A stretch of DNA of 64,000 nucleotides from Thermoanaerobacterium sp. RBIITD. GTDB taxonomy: Bacteria; Bacillota; Thermoanaerobacteria; Thermoanaerobacterales; Thermoanaerobacteraceae. The notes under the pieces were generated by a model. It did no database searches. It saw only the letters and a list, made by a program, of their open reading frames with translations, and was not told the origin of the DNA. Made by a program: the position numbers and the translations under genes. The stretch covers positions 2,431,411 to 2,495,410 of the forward strand of contig NZ_LT906662.1 of the NCBI RefSeq assembly GCF_900205865.1, read 5' to 3'. Positions 35,037 through 43,989 of this stretch are shown one piece after another; position 1 is the stretch's first letter, and each line of letters starts with the position of its first letter.

Positions 35037-35330
35037 ATGACTGGTGAAGCACTTGGTATGGTTGAGACAAGGGGACTTGTTCCCGCTATAGAGGCTGCAG
35101 ATGCTATGGTAAAAGCAGCTAATGTTGTACTAATTGGATATGAAAAAATAGGCTCTGGATTAGTTACTGTTATGGTAAGAGGCGATGTAGGTGCTGTAAA
35201 AGCAGCTACAGATGCAGGTGCAAATGCAGCAAAGAGAGTAGGAGAAGTTGTATCTATACATGTTATTCCTAGGCCACATACAGACACAGAAAAGATACTG
35301 CCAAAGCTTAATGTTGAAAAAACTGAATAA
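35037..35330 (+). CDS. pduJ: Microcompartment shell hexamer protein PduJ
   Basis: 97-residue single BMC domain, nearly identical to the PduA product at 28147 but with the standard KIGSG pore loop (Ser) and a six-residue C-terminal tail (NVEKTE). It is probably the most abundant facet tile together with PduA. AGGAGG precedes the start. Position behind pduK and before pduL matches pdu operon order in enterobacteria. Confidence 0.94.
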   Translation: MTGEALGMVETRGLVPAIEAADAMVKAANVVLIGYEKIGSGLVTVMVRGDVGAVKAATDAGANAAKRVGEVVSIHVIPRPHTDTEKILPKLNVEKTE

Positions 35331-35338
35331 TAACTTTT

Positions 35339-35366
35339 GGCTCCACATATTGTGGGGCCATATAAA
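35339..35366 (+). terminator. Intra-operon hairpin behind pduJ
   Basis: GGCTCCACA (35339-35347) pairs with TGTGGGGCC (35351-35359) with one wobble and a TAT loop. Only ATATAAAAAT follows, so it is a poor terminator; it may stabilise the upstream shell-protein message or cause partial attenuation before pduL. Confidence 0.45.
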
Positions 35367-35388
35367 AATACTTCATGGAGTGATGTAA

Positions 35389-36045
35389 ATGGAGGAAAAT
35401 TTATCGGAAGTAATTGCTAAAGAAATATTAAAAACAATATCGATAAAAGATCGAAGCTATTCTATACCAATAGGCATATCAAACCGGCATATTCATCTGA
35501 CACAGGATGACCTTGAAGTATTATATGGTAAAGGGTATGCTCTAACAGTGAAAAACAAAGTCAATCAACCAGGACAATTTGCGGCTAATGAAACTGTTAC
35601 AATAGCGGGGCCAAAAGGTTCTTTGTCAAATGTCAGAGTTTTAGGCCCTGTGAGAAAATATAGTCAGATAGAGATATCAAGAACAGATTCTTATATACTT
35701 GGCATAAAACCACCTGTAAGGGATTCTGGAGACCTTAAAGATTCTGAGACACTTGCAGTAATTGGACCAAAAGGTTCTTTAATTTTTAAAAATAAAGTGA
35801 TATGTGCGAAGCGACATATTCACATGCTAAAAGAAGATGCGGAAAGATATGGTGTAAAAAATGGAGATTTTGTTGATGTGGAAACACAAGGTGAAAAAGG
35901 GATCATATTCAAAAATGTATTAATACGGGTAAATGATAAAAACAAACTTGAAATGCATATCGATACAGACGAAGCGAATTGCTGCGAAATAAAAAATGGC
36001 GATATGGTCAGAATTGTAAAGATATATAAATATAATGAGGAATGA
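35389..36045 (+). CDS. pduL: Phosphate propanoyltransferase PduL
   Basis: 218-residue zinc-dependent phosphotransacylase that converts propionyl-CoA and phosphate to propionyl-phosphate, recycling CoA inside the shell. Two zinc-site repeats are visible: [14 protein letters not shown] and [16 protein letters not shown], plus [13 protein letters not shown] near the end. An N-terminal helix ([20 protein letters not shown]) is a likely encapsulation peptide. An acetate/propionate kinase (PduW) to use the product is absent here and must be elsewhere. Confidence 0.95.
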   Translation: MEENLSEVIAKEILKTISIKDRSYSIPIGISNRHIHLTQDDLEVLYGKGYALTVKNKVNQPGQFAANETVTIAGPKGSLSNVRVLGPVRKYSQIEISRTDSYILGIKPPVRDSGDLKDSETLAVIGPKGSLIFKNKVICAKRHIHMLKEDAERYGVKNGDFVDVETQGEKGIIFKNVLIRVNDKNKLEMHIDTDEANCCEIKNGDMVRIVKIYKYNEE

Positions 36046-36049
36046 TAAA

Positions 36050-36796
36050 ATGGATATCGAAAAGTTAATTGATGAAGTATATGCTGAAGTAGTAAGACGT
36101 ATTGGACGGAAAGTTTTATTATTTTTTAGTGGTACACCTCTCAATATTGACTCTATTTTATCTGACCTTAAAAAAGCTAAGAAATATAATATATGCTACA
36201 AATCTGTTTTATCAGATGCAGCAAAGAAAGTCATAGGAATTGATAAAATATTAAGCATTAGCGATGTTTTAGAAGAAAAGGATGATATTACGACATCTAT
36301 AAAAGAGGCGGACTTTATTTTAGTAGCATCTCTGACAAGAAATACACTTGCAAAGGTAGCCCTTGGCATACAGGACACTAAAGTTACACTTGGCTTAGCC
36401 GAAGCCTTTATGTTTAATAAAAAAATCATAATTGTTAAAGATGGAGCAGATTTTAAAAACCAATTTAGGATATCAAAGGGAATGACAAAAAATGAGGCAT
36501 ATAATAGAATGCTTTTAAATTATTTTAAGATACTTGAAAGCTTTGGAGCTACTCTCGTTAATTCCAGTGATCTATTTGATGTTATAAAAGGTATATTTGA
36601 TTTGAATTTTCAAAAGAGAAGTTATAAAAATGACATTTGCGATGATACAAAATTGAATTCTAATGTAGTAACACTCCAAGATTTACTTAATATTGGCAAA
36701 TCGAAGACAATTTATATAAAAAAGAATGCATTAGTAACACCTCTCGCGAATGATTACATAATGGACAACAAAATAAGGCTTATAAGGGAGGAATAA
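36050..36796 (+). CDS. Putative flavoprotein of the microcompartment locus
   Basis: 248-residue protein. An N-terminal helix MDIEKLIDEVYAEVVRRIG resembles the encapsulation peptides of its neighbours. The remainder looks like the flavoprotein (HFCD/Dfp-like) alpha/beta fold: VLLFFSGTPLNIDSILSDLK, then ADFILVASLTRNTLAKVALG. The C terminus VTPLANDYIMDNKIRLIRE is a phrase found in other microcompartment-associated proteins. No assigned function; a flavin redox or cobalamin-reduction role would be a guess. It is fitted tightly between pduL (4 bp) and pduN (2 bp). ATG 36050 follows GAGGA. Confidence 0.6.
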   Translation: MDIEKLIDEVYAEVVRRIGRKVLLFFSGTPLNIDSILSDLKKAKKYNICYKSVLSDAAKKVIGIDKILSISDVLEEKDDITTSIKEADFILVASLTRNTLAKVALGIQDTKVTLGLAEAFMFNKKIIIVKDGADFKNQFRISKGMTKNEAYNRMLLNYFKILESFGATLVNSSDLFDVIKGIFDLNFQKRSYKNDICDDTKLNSNVVTLQDLLNIGKSKTIYIKKNALVTPLANDYIMDNKIRLIREE

Positions 36797-36798
36797 AA

Positions 36799-37125
36799 AT
36801 GTTACTTGGAAGGATCGTAGGGAATGTTGTATCAACAAGAAAAGATGATAAGTTGGTTGGATATAAATTACTTATTGTACAACAGATTGATTTTAAATGT
36901 AATCCAATAAGATATCCGATGGTCGCGGTAGATACAGTTGGTGCAGGTGTTGGAGAATATGTCCTTTTATCGACAGGCAGTAGTGCACGATATTCATCAG
37001 GAGAGAAAAAAGAATCCCCAGTTGACTTATCTATAGTAGGAATTATAGACAATATTGAATATGATAGAAATTTGGACAAAGAAATGGGGGATTCAAATGA
37101 AAATTTATACAAAGACAGGGGATAG
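36799..37125 (+). CDS. pduN: Microcompartment vertex protein PduN (EutN/CcmL type)
   Basis: 108-residue BMC-P protein that forms pentamers capping shell vertices. Family landmarks MLLGRIVGNVVSTRKDDKL, VAVDTVGAGVGEYVLL and SSARYSSGEKKESPVDLSIV are visible. The C terminus runs about 15 residues past the usual end (family about 90) because the frame continues into the start of pduO. AAGGGAGGA in the preceding gene is its RBS. Confidence 0.94.
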   Translation: MLLGRIVGNVVSTRKDDKLVGYKLLIVQQIDFKCNPIRYPMVAVDTVGAGVGEYVLLSTGSSARYSSGEKKESPVDLSIVGIIDNIEYDRNLDKEMGDSNENLYKDRG

Positions 37126-38062
37126 TGGAGAAACATCTTTACTCGGAAATATTAGGGTACCTAAATGTGATATGCGAGTCGAAGCATATGGCACGATTGA
37201 TGAGGCAAATTCTTATTTGGGACTTGTAAGATACAGCATTATAGATAAAGACCTAAAAAATATTATAATAAACATACAGAAGAAACTGTTTGATGTTGCA
37301 GCTGAACTTGCTTCTATAGATAGAGAGAGGTTTCCAGAGAAGATAAGAGAAGAAGACGTCCTCGAGCTTGAAAAAATTATCGATGAATACTCAAATAAAA
37401 TTCCTAAGCAACAAGGTTTTGTAATACCAGGAAACAGTAAAAGTGCTTATTTTGACGTTGCAAGGACAATTATACGTAGAGCTGAAAGATGTATAATTTC
37501 ACTCAACTTCAAAGAAAGAGTAAATCCACACCTCATTAAATATATAAATAGATTATCAGATTTAATATATATTTTAGCCAGGTTTGTTGATTATAGCGAA
37601 ATATATGAAAAGGTGAAAAAAGTGGTAGGTTTATCACCAATTAAAAAGATGAATCTTGAGTTAGCAAGGAAAATAGCTGAAAGTGCCGAATATATGGCAG
37701 AAAAAATAGGTATACCGGTAGTAATCACTATTGTTGATGATGGAGGAAATCTTGTACTACAGGAAAGAATGGACGGAGCACTTCTATTAAGTATTAATAT
37801 ATCGAAAGGAAAGGCATATACAGCGGTTGCGCTAAAAATGAATACGGAAGATTTAAAAGATATGACGGGGCCGAATGGTGAGCTTTTAGGCATAAACACA
37901 GTTGACAAAAAAGTTGTTACATTTGGAGGTGGAATAGCTTTAAAAATTGGAAATGATGTTATAGGTGGTTTAGGTGTAAGTGGAGGAACTGTTGAACAAG
38001 ATATGAAAATAGCCAAAGCGGGTTTCGAAAAATTTAAGGAGGTAATGTACAATGGAGATTAA
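37097..38062 (+). CDS. pduO: PduO: ATP:cob(I)alamin adenosyltransferase fused to a GlcG/HbpS-like domain
   Basis: 321-residue protein. Residues 1-180 are a PduO-type adenosyltransferase (KIYTKTGDSGETSLLGN, RVEAYGTIDEANSYLGL, TIIRRAERCIISL) that makes adenosylcobalamin for the dehydratase. Residues ~190-321 are a DUF336/GlcG-HbpS domain (VVITIVDDGGNLVLQERMDG), heme-binding in some relatives. ATG 37097 follows GGGGGA and overlaps pduN by 29 bp. No cobalamin reductase (PduS) is encoded nearby. Confidence 0.95.
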   Translation: MKIYTKTGDSGETSLLGNIRVPKCDMRVEAYGTIDEANSYLGLVRYSIIDKDLKNIIINIQKKLFDVAAELASIDRERFPEKIREEDVLELEKIIDEYSNKIPKQQGFVIPGNSKSAYFDVARTIIRRAERCIISLNFKERVNPHLIKYINRLSDLIYILARFVDYSEIYEKVKKVVGLSPIKKMNLELARKIAESAEYMAEKIGIPVVITIVDDGGNLVLQERMDGALLLSINISKGKAYTAVALKMNTEDLKDMTGPNGELLGINTVDKKVVTFGGGIALKIGNDVIGGLGVSGGTVEQDMKIAKAGFEKFKEVMYNGD

Positions 38063-39491
38063 GGATGATATGATATCTGAAGTTATAGAACGTGTTCTTA
38101 AGGAGATACAAGAAAAAAGTATAAACGATAAGTATCAAAATGGCATATATGACCGAATGGAAGATGCAATTGAAGCGGCATATGAAGCACAAAAAGAACT
38201 TATGAAAATGTCAATAGAGCAAAGGGAAAGGCTTATATCGGAAATGAGGAAAGCAATACTTGATAATGCAAAAAACTGTGCTAAGTTAGCAGTTGAGGAA
38301 ACAGGAATGGGCAGAGTAGATCACAAATATCTAAAATTAAAGTTAGTTGCAGAAAAGACTCCCGGTACTGAAGTGCTTACAACAAAAGCTTATTCCGGTG
38401 ATAAAGGCTTGACACTCGTAGAGATGGCTCCTTTCGGAGTAATTGGCAGCATAACACCATCGACTAATCCGGCAGAGACAGTTTGCTGCAATAGCATTGG
38501 AATGATAGCTGCGGGGAATTCAGTTGTATTTAGCCCACATCCAGGTGCAGTTAAATCATCTTTAATGGCTGTTGAATTTTTAAATAAGGCAATAATAGAA
38601 GCTGGGGGACCCGAAAATTTAATAACATCTGTAAGAAAACCATCACTTGACGCTACAAATGTTATGATAAAACATCCTAAAATAAGTCTCTTAGTTGCAA
38701 CTGGCGGACCTGGTGTCGTAAAAACAGTATTATCTTCAGGGAAAAAAGCTATAGGTGCTGGCGCGGGTAATCCACCTTGCGTTGTTGATGAGACAGCTGA
38801 TATAAAAAAGGCTGCAAGGGATATAATTCTTGGTTGTACTTTTGACAACAACTTACCGTGCATTGCAGAAAAAGAGGTAATAGCTGTTGAACCAATATAT
38901 GAAGACTTAATTAATAATATGAAAAAAAATGGTGCATATGAATTAACAGATAATGAGGCAGAAAAGCTTGTTAATATAGTGTTAACTAAAAAAGAAGAGT
39001 TAAAAGCAGAAGGTTGTTCAATAAAAAGATCTAAATTTGAATATGCTGTAAATAAAAAATGGGTTGGAAAAGATGCTAAAGTTTTACTTGAACAAATAGG
39101 TGTTAATGTGGGTGATGATATAGTTTGTATAATTTATCGCTGTAATAAAGAACATCCTTTTGTACAGGAAGAACTAATGATGCCGATACTGCCAATTGTC
39201 AAAGTAAAAAATATAGATGAGGCAATAAATGTAGCTGTAGAAGTAGAACATGGAAATCACCATACGGCAGAAATGCATTCAAAGAATATTGATAATTTGA
39301 CACGTTTTGCAAGAGCAATAAATACTACGATATTTGTAAAAAATGCACCTTCATATGCTGGAATAGGATTCGGTGGTGAAGGATTTACAACATTTACAAT
39401 AGCTGGTCCGACAGGTGAAGGTTTAACATGTGCAGCAACATTTACCAGACAGAGAAGATGTGTAATGGTTGATTCATTTAGAATTGTATAA
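38052..39491 (+). CDS. pduP: CoA-acylating propionaldehyde dehydrogenase PduP
   Basis: 479-residue enzyme converting propionaldehyde, CoA and NAD+ to propionyl-CoA and NADH. An N-terminal helix (MEIKDDMISEVIERVLKEIQ) is the encapsulation signal, like the one shown to target PduP in Salmonella. The catalytic Cys is at about residue 270 in TFDNNLPCIAEKEV; AGAGNPPCVVDE and FGGEGFTTFTIAGPTGEGL are conserved in the family. It overlaps pduO by 11 bp. Confidence 0.95.
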   Translation: MEIKDDMISEVIERVLKEIQEKSINDKYQNGIYDRMEDAIEAAYEAQKELMKMSIEQRERLISEMRKAILDNAKNCAKLAVEETGMGRVDHKYLKLKLVAEKTPGTEVLTTKAYSGDKGLTLVEMAPFGVIGSITPSTNPAETVCCNSIGMIAAGNSVVFSPHPGAVKSSLMAVEFLNKAIIEAGGPENLITSVRKPSLDATNVMIKHPKISLLVATGGPGVVKTVLSSGKKAIGAGAGNPPCVVDETADIKKAARDIILGCTFDNNLPCIAEKEVIAVEPIYEDLINNMKKNGAYELTDNEAEKLVNIVLTKKEELKAEGCSIKRSKFEYAVNKKWVGKDAKVLLEQIGVNVGDDIVCIIYRCNKEHPFVQEELMMPILPIVKVKNIDEAINVAVEVEHGNHHTAEMHSKNIDNLTRFARAINTTIFVKNAPSYAGIGFGGEGFTTFTIAGPTGEGLTCAATFTRQRRCVMVDSFRIV

Positions 39492-39523
39492 TATGGTCTT
39501 ATGATAAATAAGAGGGTGAAAAA

Positions 39524-40672
39524 ATGTCACAAGGCAATTTGTTTACTATGCCTTTTATAACTTTAATCGGAAAAGATTGTCTTCTTAATTTAGGAAATAA
39601 GATATCGAAAATATCTGGTAAAAAGGCTTTGATTGTTACAGATAAGTTTATGATAAAAGCAGGATTTACAGAAAAAATACAAAAGATCTTAGGTGAGTAT
39701 AGTATAAAAAGCACTATATTTGATGGAGTTATTCCAAATCCTAATGTAAGTGCAATAAAAAATGCAGTAAAATGTTTCATTAACAATGAATGCGATACAT
39801 TAATATCACTGGGGGGAGGGAGTGCACACGACACTGCTAAAGGTGTTAAATTAGTTCTTTTAAAAAACAATGAATTATGTGAAGATAAAAATATTAAACT
39901 TGTATGTGTTAATACAACAGCAGGAACGGGTAGTGAAGTCACAAGATTTTGTGTTATTACTGATGAATTAGAACACCGAAAGATTACAATAGTAGATGAA
40001 AAAGTGATCCCAGATATTGCAGTTGATGATCCTCTTTTGATGATAGGATTACCACCAAAATTGACGGCAGAAACAGGTATGGATGCTTTGACACATGCTA
40101 TAGAGGCATATACATCTGTAGACCATTATGTTTTAAGTGATATATCTGCATTAAAGGCAATATCCTTGGTCTTTGACAATCTTTATGAATGCTACTCGAA
40201 TGGGAAAAATATAGATGCGAGGGAGCAAATGGTATATGCGGAATATTTAGCAGGTGTAGCTTTTAGCAATGTAGGAGTTGGCCTTGTACATGCCATGTCA
40301 CATCAACTAAGTGGTCTTTATAATTTACCGCACGGCCTTTGCAATGCTGTTTTACTGCCCTTTGTTATGGAATATAATCTTGATGTCAATTGTAGAAGAT
40401 ATGCGGATATCATGAGAAGCCTAAAAAAGAATATATATGATATTTCAGATAGCACGGCCGCAGATAACTTGATATGTGATGTCATAGAGTTAAATAGAAA
40501 ATTAGAAATCCCATCAAATATTAAAGACTTAAAAGTAAATGAAAGTGATTTTGAATTATTATCTGATATGGCACTTATTGACAATACTTTAAAGACGAAT
40601 GCAAAAAAGCCAAGTAAAAAGGATATAATTGAAATATATCGAAAAGCCTATTATGGTATTCACAAATATTAA
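39524..40672 (+). CDS. pduQ: Iron-containing alcohol dehydrogenase PduQ
   Basis: 382-residue group III alcohol dehydrogenase that reduces propionaldehyde to 1-propanol and regenerates NAD+. The NAD site SLGGGSAHDTAKGVK, TTAGTGSEVTRF, the metal-site Asp in DDPLLMIGLPP and His residues of HAIEAYTS and HAMSHQLSGLYNLPHG are all visible. It has no targeting helix. Last gene of the pdu operon, followed by a terminator. Confidence 0.94.
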   Translation: MSQGNLFTMPFITLIGKDCLLNLGNKISKISGKKALIVTDKFMIKAGFTEKIQKILGEYSIKSTIFDGVIPNPNVSAIKNAVKCFINNECDTLISLGGGSAHDTAKGVKLVLLKNNELCEDKNIKLVCVNTTAGTGSEVTRFCVITDELEHRKITIVDEKVIPDIAVDDPLLMIGLPPKLTAETGMDALTHAIEAYTSVDHYVLSDISALKAISLVFDNLYECYSNGKNIDAREQMVYAEYLAGVAFSNVGVGLVHAMSHQLSGLYNLPHGLCNAVLLPFVMEYNLDVNCRRYADIMRSLKKNIYDISDSTAADNLICDVIELNRKLEIPSNIKDLKVNESDFELLSDMALIDNTLKTNAKKPSKKDIIEIYRKAYYGIHKY

Positions 40673-40686
40673 ATTATTCTTAAAAA

Positions 40687-40714
40687 AGAACTCGACTAAT
40701 GAGTTCTATTTTTA
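40687..40714 (+). terminator. Rho-independent terminator of the pdu operon
   Basis: AGAACTC (40687-40693) pairs with GAGTTCT (40701-40707), followed by ATTTTTAT. Confidence 0.8.
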
Positions 40715-40915
40715 TATTATAATATGGTATAATCTTATTTAAGAGGTAGCTATGATATGTTTTGTGATAAAATCTACAATACACATATAAAGATTATTTA
40801 GAATGGTATATTGATGATAGATATGAATTTATAGTCAGATATTTATGCTGAAAAAATAACTAGCTATTTTTTAAGCGATCTATTATCTAAATATATTAGA
40901 AGGAGGCGTAATTAA

Positions 40916-41662
40916 ATGAATTTTGATAGTTTTTTGTACAATACAAGGCCATTTTTGAATTACTTATTTGATTTTTATGGCAATCTCGATGAAATGAAAC
41001 TAAGTTCGCTTATAAAGGATGCCGGTGGTGTCGATAATGTATCACTACTTGTTGTTGACATGGTAAATGGATTTTGCAAAAGTGGTGCACTATCAAGTCC
41101 AAGAGTTGGGGGTATAATTGAACCAATTAAGAATTTAATTAATGCATCATACAGAATGGGCATAAAAAATGTATTTTTTATAAATGACACTCATACGGCA
41201 AATGCTATGGAATTTGCTGATTATCCTAAACATTGCGTTGAAGGTACAGAAGAAAGCAGTATTGTTGAAGAATTAAGAGAGATAATAAAAGGGGAACCGA
41301 TAATATATGAAAAAAATTCATTAAATGTATTTTTTGGTGGCGAATTAGAAGGTGGAAATTCCTTTTTGAAAAAAATAATTGGCATGCTCAAAGAAGGAAA
41401 GTCGACATTTATTGTCGTTGGTGATTGCACAGATTTGTGCGTATATGAAACAGCTATTTCATTAAAGATGTTAGCAAATGCAAATGATTTAAAAATTAGT
41501 ATTTTCGTACCCGAAAATTGTGTAGAGACATATGATATTAGTGTCAAGACAGCTGAAAGGCTTAAAATTATTCCACATGACGGTGATTTGACACATACTA
41601 TGTTTCTATATCATATGAAGCTTAATGGGATAAATATAGTAAAAGAATTATTAGAAGAGTAA
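40916..41662 (+). CDS. Isochorismatase/nicotinamidase-family cysteine hydrolase
   Basis: 248-residue protein with the cysteine-hydrolase triad: Asp in LLVVDMVNGFCKSG, Lys in IYEKNSLNVFFG, and Cys in VVGDCTDLCVYETAISLK. HTANAMEFADYPKHCVEG places the metal-binding region typical of nicotinamidases. A role in nicotinamide deamidation and NAD recycling is plausible; the N-terminal ~40 residues are an extension. AGGAGG precedes the start. It lies after the pdu terminator and 51 bp before a nitroreductase gene. Confidence 0.82.
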   Translation: MNFDSFLYNTRPFLNYLFDFYGNLDEMKLSSLIKDAGGVDNVSLLVVDMVNGFCKSGALSSPRVGGIIEPIKNLINASYRMGIKNVFFINDTHTANAMEFADYPKHCVEGTEESSIVEELREIIKGEPIIYEKNSLNVFFGGELEGGNSFLKKIIGMLKEGKSTFIVVGDCTDLCVYETAISLKMLANANDLKISIFVPENCVETYDISVKTAERLKIIPHDGDLTHTMFLYHMKLNGINIVKELLEE

Positions 41663-41713
41663 TATAATAAACTGGAAATTAATTATGTAATTTAAAGGAA
41701 GGAATGCAATCAG

Positions 41714-42367
41714 ATGGATTTTGATGAACTTGCGGAAATTATTAGAACAAGACGCTCAATAAGAAAGTGGCAAGATAAAGAAGTGCCAGATGAAATATTA
41801 AGAAAATGTATTGATATTGCTACATATGCACCAAGTGGTGGAAACCATCAGATGTGGAAGTTTTATGTTATTAAAAATAGAGAATTGATTACAAAAATTG
41901 CTGATAGTGTTCAGGAAAAGACGGATATGATGGCTGAATGGCCGGAAGCTGATGAATATGTAGAATCTATTGAAAGATGGAAAAAAAACTCATCATTTTT
42001 TAGATATGCTCCCGTTTTGATTGCCTCTGCTGTTGGCAAATATTCTTCAGCGGCAGATAAAATATTAAGGGCGAGAAAGGACAAGGATATTGAAGCAAAT
42101 AAAATGTTTGAAGCGAGAGAATTATGTGCTTCAAGGATACAATCTATATCAGCTGCTATTTCATATCTTTTATTAGGTTTGCATACAAACGGCATAGGCA
42201 GCGTATGGATGACAGGACCTGTTCAAGCGAAATCAGATATAGAAATGTTAATCAATTTACCAGATGACCTTGACTTTATAGCACTTATCGCTGCGGGATA
42301 CCCAGATTATGAGCCAAGGCCTAAAAAAATGAGACCGCTTGAAGAAGTTCTTGAATTCATTAAATAG
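41714..42367 (+). CDS. Nitroreductase-family FMN protein
   Basis: 217-residue NAD(P)H/FMN-dependent oxidoreductase. The N-terminal IIRTRRSIRKWQDKEVPDEI and YAPSGGNHQMWKFYVI provide FMN phosphate contacts, and LIAAGYPDYEPRPKK ends the fold. Substrate cannot be assigned. It is probably co-transcribed with the preceding cysteine hydrolase and ends at a strong terminator. Confidence 0.88.
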   Translation: MDFDELAEIIRTRRSIRKWQDKEVPDEILRKCIDIATYAPSGGNHQMWKFYVIKNRELITKIADSVQEKTDMMAEWPEADEYVESIERWKKNSSFFRYAPVLIASAVGKYSSAADKILRARKDKDIEANKMFEARELCASRIQSISAAISYLLLGLHTNGIGSVWMTGPVQAKSDIEMLINLPDDLDFIALIAAGYPDYEPRPKKMRPLEEVLEFIK

Positions 42368-42401
42368 TATTTGCTAAATGTAATTACTTGCACCAAGATA
42401 T

Positions 42402-42436
42402 AAAGTCTTTCTATAAATTATAGAAAGACTTTTTTA
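42402..42436 (+). terminator. Rho-independent terminator after the nitroreductase gene
   Basis: AAAGTCTTTCTAT (42402-42414) and ATAGAAAGACTTT (42420-42432) form a 13-bp stem running into a T-run. The first copy of the 145-bp repeat begins inside that T-run. Confidence 0.9.
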
Positions 42437-42574
42437 GTAACCAAATTATTGTCTAAAAAAGTAATTAATTGATAATATTGATAGTAAATTTAAGATATCA
42501 AAATATTATGACATATTTTTATTCATAACCGGCATGATTACTATATGCTATATGAAGCCGGTTTATGAATTTAC
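42430..42574 (+). repeat. 145-bp direct repeat, copy 1 (left edge of accessory island)
   Basis: Non-coding sequence matching 52846-52990 at 144 of 145 positions (T versus A near 42520). Near its right end CATAACCGGC and GCCGGTTTATG form an imperfect stem around ~24 nt. It starts in the T-run of the nitroreductase terminator. No clear terminal inverted repeats or target duplication. The rest of the 42368-42751 gap holds only the terminator and the LacI operator. Confidence 0.9.
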
Positions 42575-42728
42575 TTATTATCACCATAACGTGGCGATGG
42601 AATAATATTTGGATTTACAGTTTGTATCATATTTTACAAAGTATTAACACAATTTTAATATTATTTAACATTATCTTAAAACTAATTTAACAAATAACTA
42701 TTAAAATAAACTTAGCGACATAAAAATG

Positions 42729-42738
42729 GGAACGTTCC
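42729..42738 (+). promoter_or_regulatory. Palindromic operator before the second LacI gene
   Basis: GGAACGTTCC is a perfect palindrome centred on CG, 13 bp before the LacI start, extended by flanking bases to TGGGAACGTTCCTA. This is the usual form of a LacI-family autoregulatory operator. Confidence 0.6.
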
Positions 42739-42751
42739 TAAATAGAAGTAG

Positions 42752-43750
42752 GTGACTAAAATATCAACAATAATTGATATTGCAAGATTATCAGGTGTTT
42801 CTAAATCTACTGTATCTAGAGTACTATTGGGTGGGAGTTGCAAAGCTGCTACAAAACAAAAAATTTTAGAAGCAGCCAAAAAGTTAAATTACCAGCCAAA
42901 TAGGTTAGCAAGAGCTATGATAACAAAAAAGACAGGTATAATAGGCGTTGTTATTTACAGAAAAAATAAACCTTTTTTATCGCATCCTTTTTATGGTGAA
43001 ATAATTGAGTCAATTGCTAAAGAAGCTAAAATGGAAGGCTATAGTATGATAATGATGGCTGATGATGAAATAAACAATATGTCCTTAAATCATTTGATTC
43101 AATATAGGGTTGACGGATTCATTCTGATAGGTTATATAACTCTGGAACTGATAAATATTATAAAAAAAACAGAAGTACCGTATGTGCTAATAAATAACTC
43201 AACCAACGTAGAGGATGCAACAAACGTAATAAATGATGATTATAATGGTGCATATGATGCTGCAATACATTTGATACAAAAAGGATATATAAATATAGCT
43301 TATTTATCAGGCCCTATTGAACACATGAGTTACAAGAGGCGATTGGATGGTTTTCAGGCAGCATTACATGAAAATGGATTAAGAATTAACCAGCATAATT
43401 TATACATTAGTGATTCTACAGCTGAATGTGGGATTGATGGAGCTATGAAAATACTCCAATCGAAAAATATGCCAGATGCTATTTTTGCCAGCAATGATAT
43501 GATGGCAATCGGTGCTTTACAAGTATTTAATTCCGCAGGATTAAAAATTCCAAATGATATCGCTGTTATGGGTTTTGACGACATTTATATGTCCCAATAT
43601 ACAGTACCATCATTATCAACGGTTCATGTAGATAAAATAAAAATTGGTTCTATAGCAATGAAAAAGCTTTATACAATGATGAATGATTGTAATTATATTG
43701 ATGAATGCACTGTTATACCTGCTAAAATAGTTATTAGAAATTCCACATAA
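42752..43750 (+). CDS. LacI-family transcriptional regulator of the island
   Basis: 332-residue regulator. Helix-turn-helix TIIDIARLSGVSKSTVSRVL, hinge YQPNRLARAMITKK, and a periplasmic-binding-protein-like effector domain ending VMGFDDIYMSQYTVPSL. GTG 42752 is the most likely start, although AGGTG overlaps it; a stronger start was not found. The genes downstream (glycerophosphodiesterase, ABC importer, PHP phosphoesterase) are its likely regulon. Confidence 0.9.
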   Translation: MTKISTIIDIARLSGVSKSTVSRVLLGGSCKAATKQKILEAAKKLNYQPNRLARAMITKKTGIIGVVIYRKNKPFLSHPFYGEIIESIAKEAKMEGYSMIMMADDEINNMSLNHLIQYRVDGFILIGYITLELINIIKKTEVPYVLINNSTNVEDATNVINDDYNGAYDAAIHLIQKGYINIAYLSGPIEHMSYKRRLDGFQAALHENGLRINQHNLYISDSTAECGIDGAMKILQSKNMPDAIFASNDMMAIGALQVFNSAGLKIPNDIAVMGFDDIYMSQYTVPSLSTVHVDKIKIGSIAMKKLYTMMNDCNYIDECTVIPAKIVIRNST

Positions 43751-43821
43751 ATTTCTTATTGCGGTGTTTAAGTTAAATTGAAAGATTTATAAATTAAAAT
43801 AAATAATGGAGCTTACAAAAG

Positions 43822-43989
43822 ATGGAGAAAAAGAAAATATACATTACGGCTCATGCTGGATGCATGAATACAAAAAGAGACAGTTTGGAATCAATAGTTG
43901 CTGGAATAAATGCTGGTGCAAATATAGTCGAAGTAGACATAAGATTTATAAATAATTGTATACCCATATTGAGTCATAATAAGTTAAAA
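43822..43989 (+). pseudogene. Glycerophosphodiester phosphodiesterase, 5' part, split by IS
   Basis: Reads MEKKKIYITAHAGCMN, then DSLESIVAGINAGANIVEVD, IRF and PILSHNKLK. The His-Ala-Gly, Glu-x-Asp and Ser-His-Asn landmarks are those of the GDPD TIM barrel. The frame runs on into the insertion element and stops at 44007. Together with 45774-46303 it would make a protein of about 235 residues, normal for GDPD, so little or nothing is missing. Confidence 0.85.

Noticed and set aside
40715-40915. Possible short ORF or leader between pduQ and the cysteine hydrolase
   Set aside because: The few ATG codons lead to stops within about a dozen codons and no conserved RNA motif is apparent.
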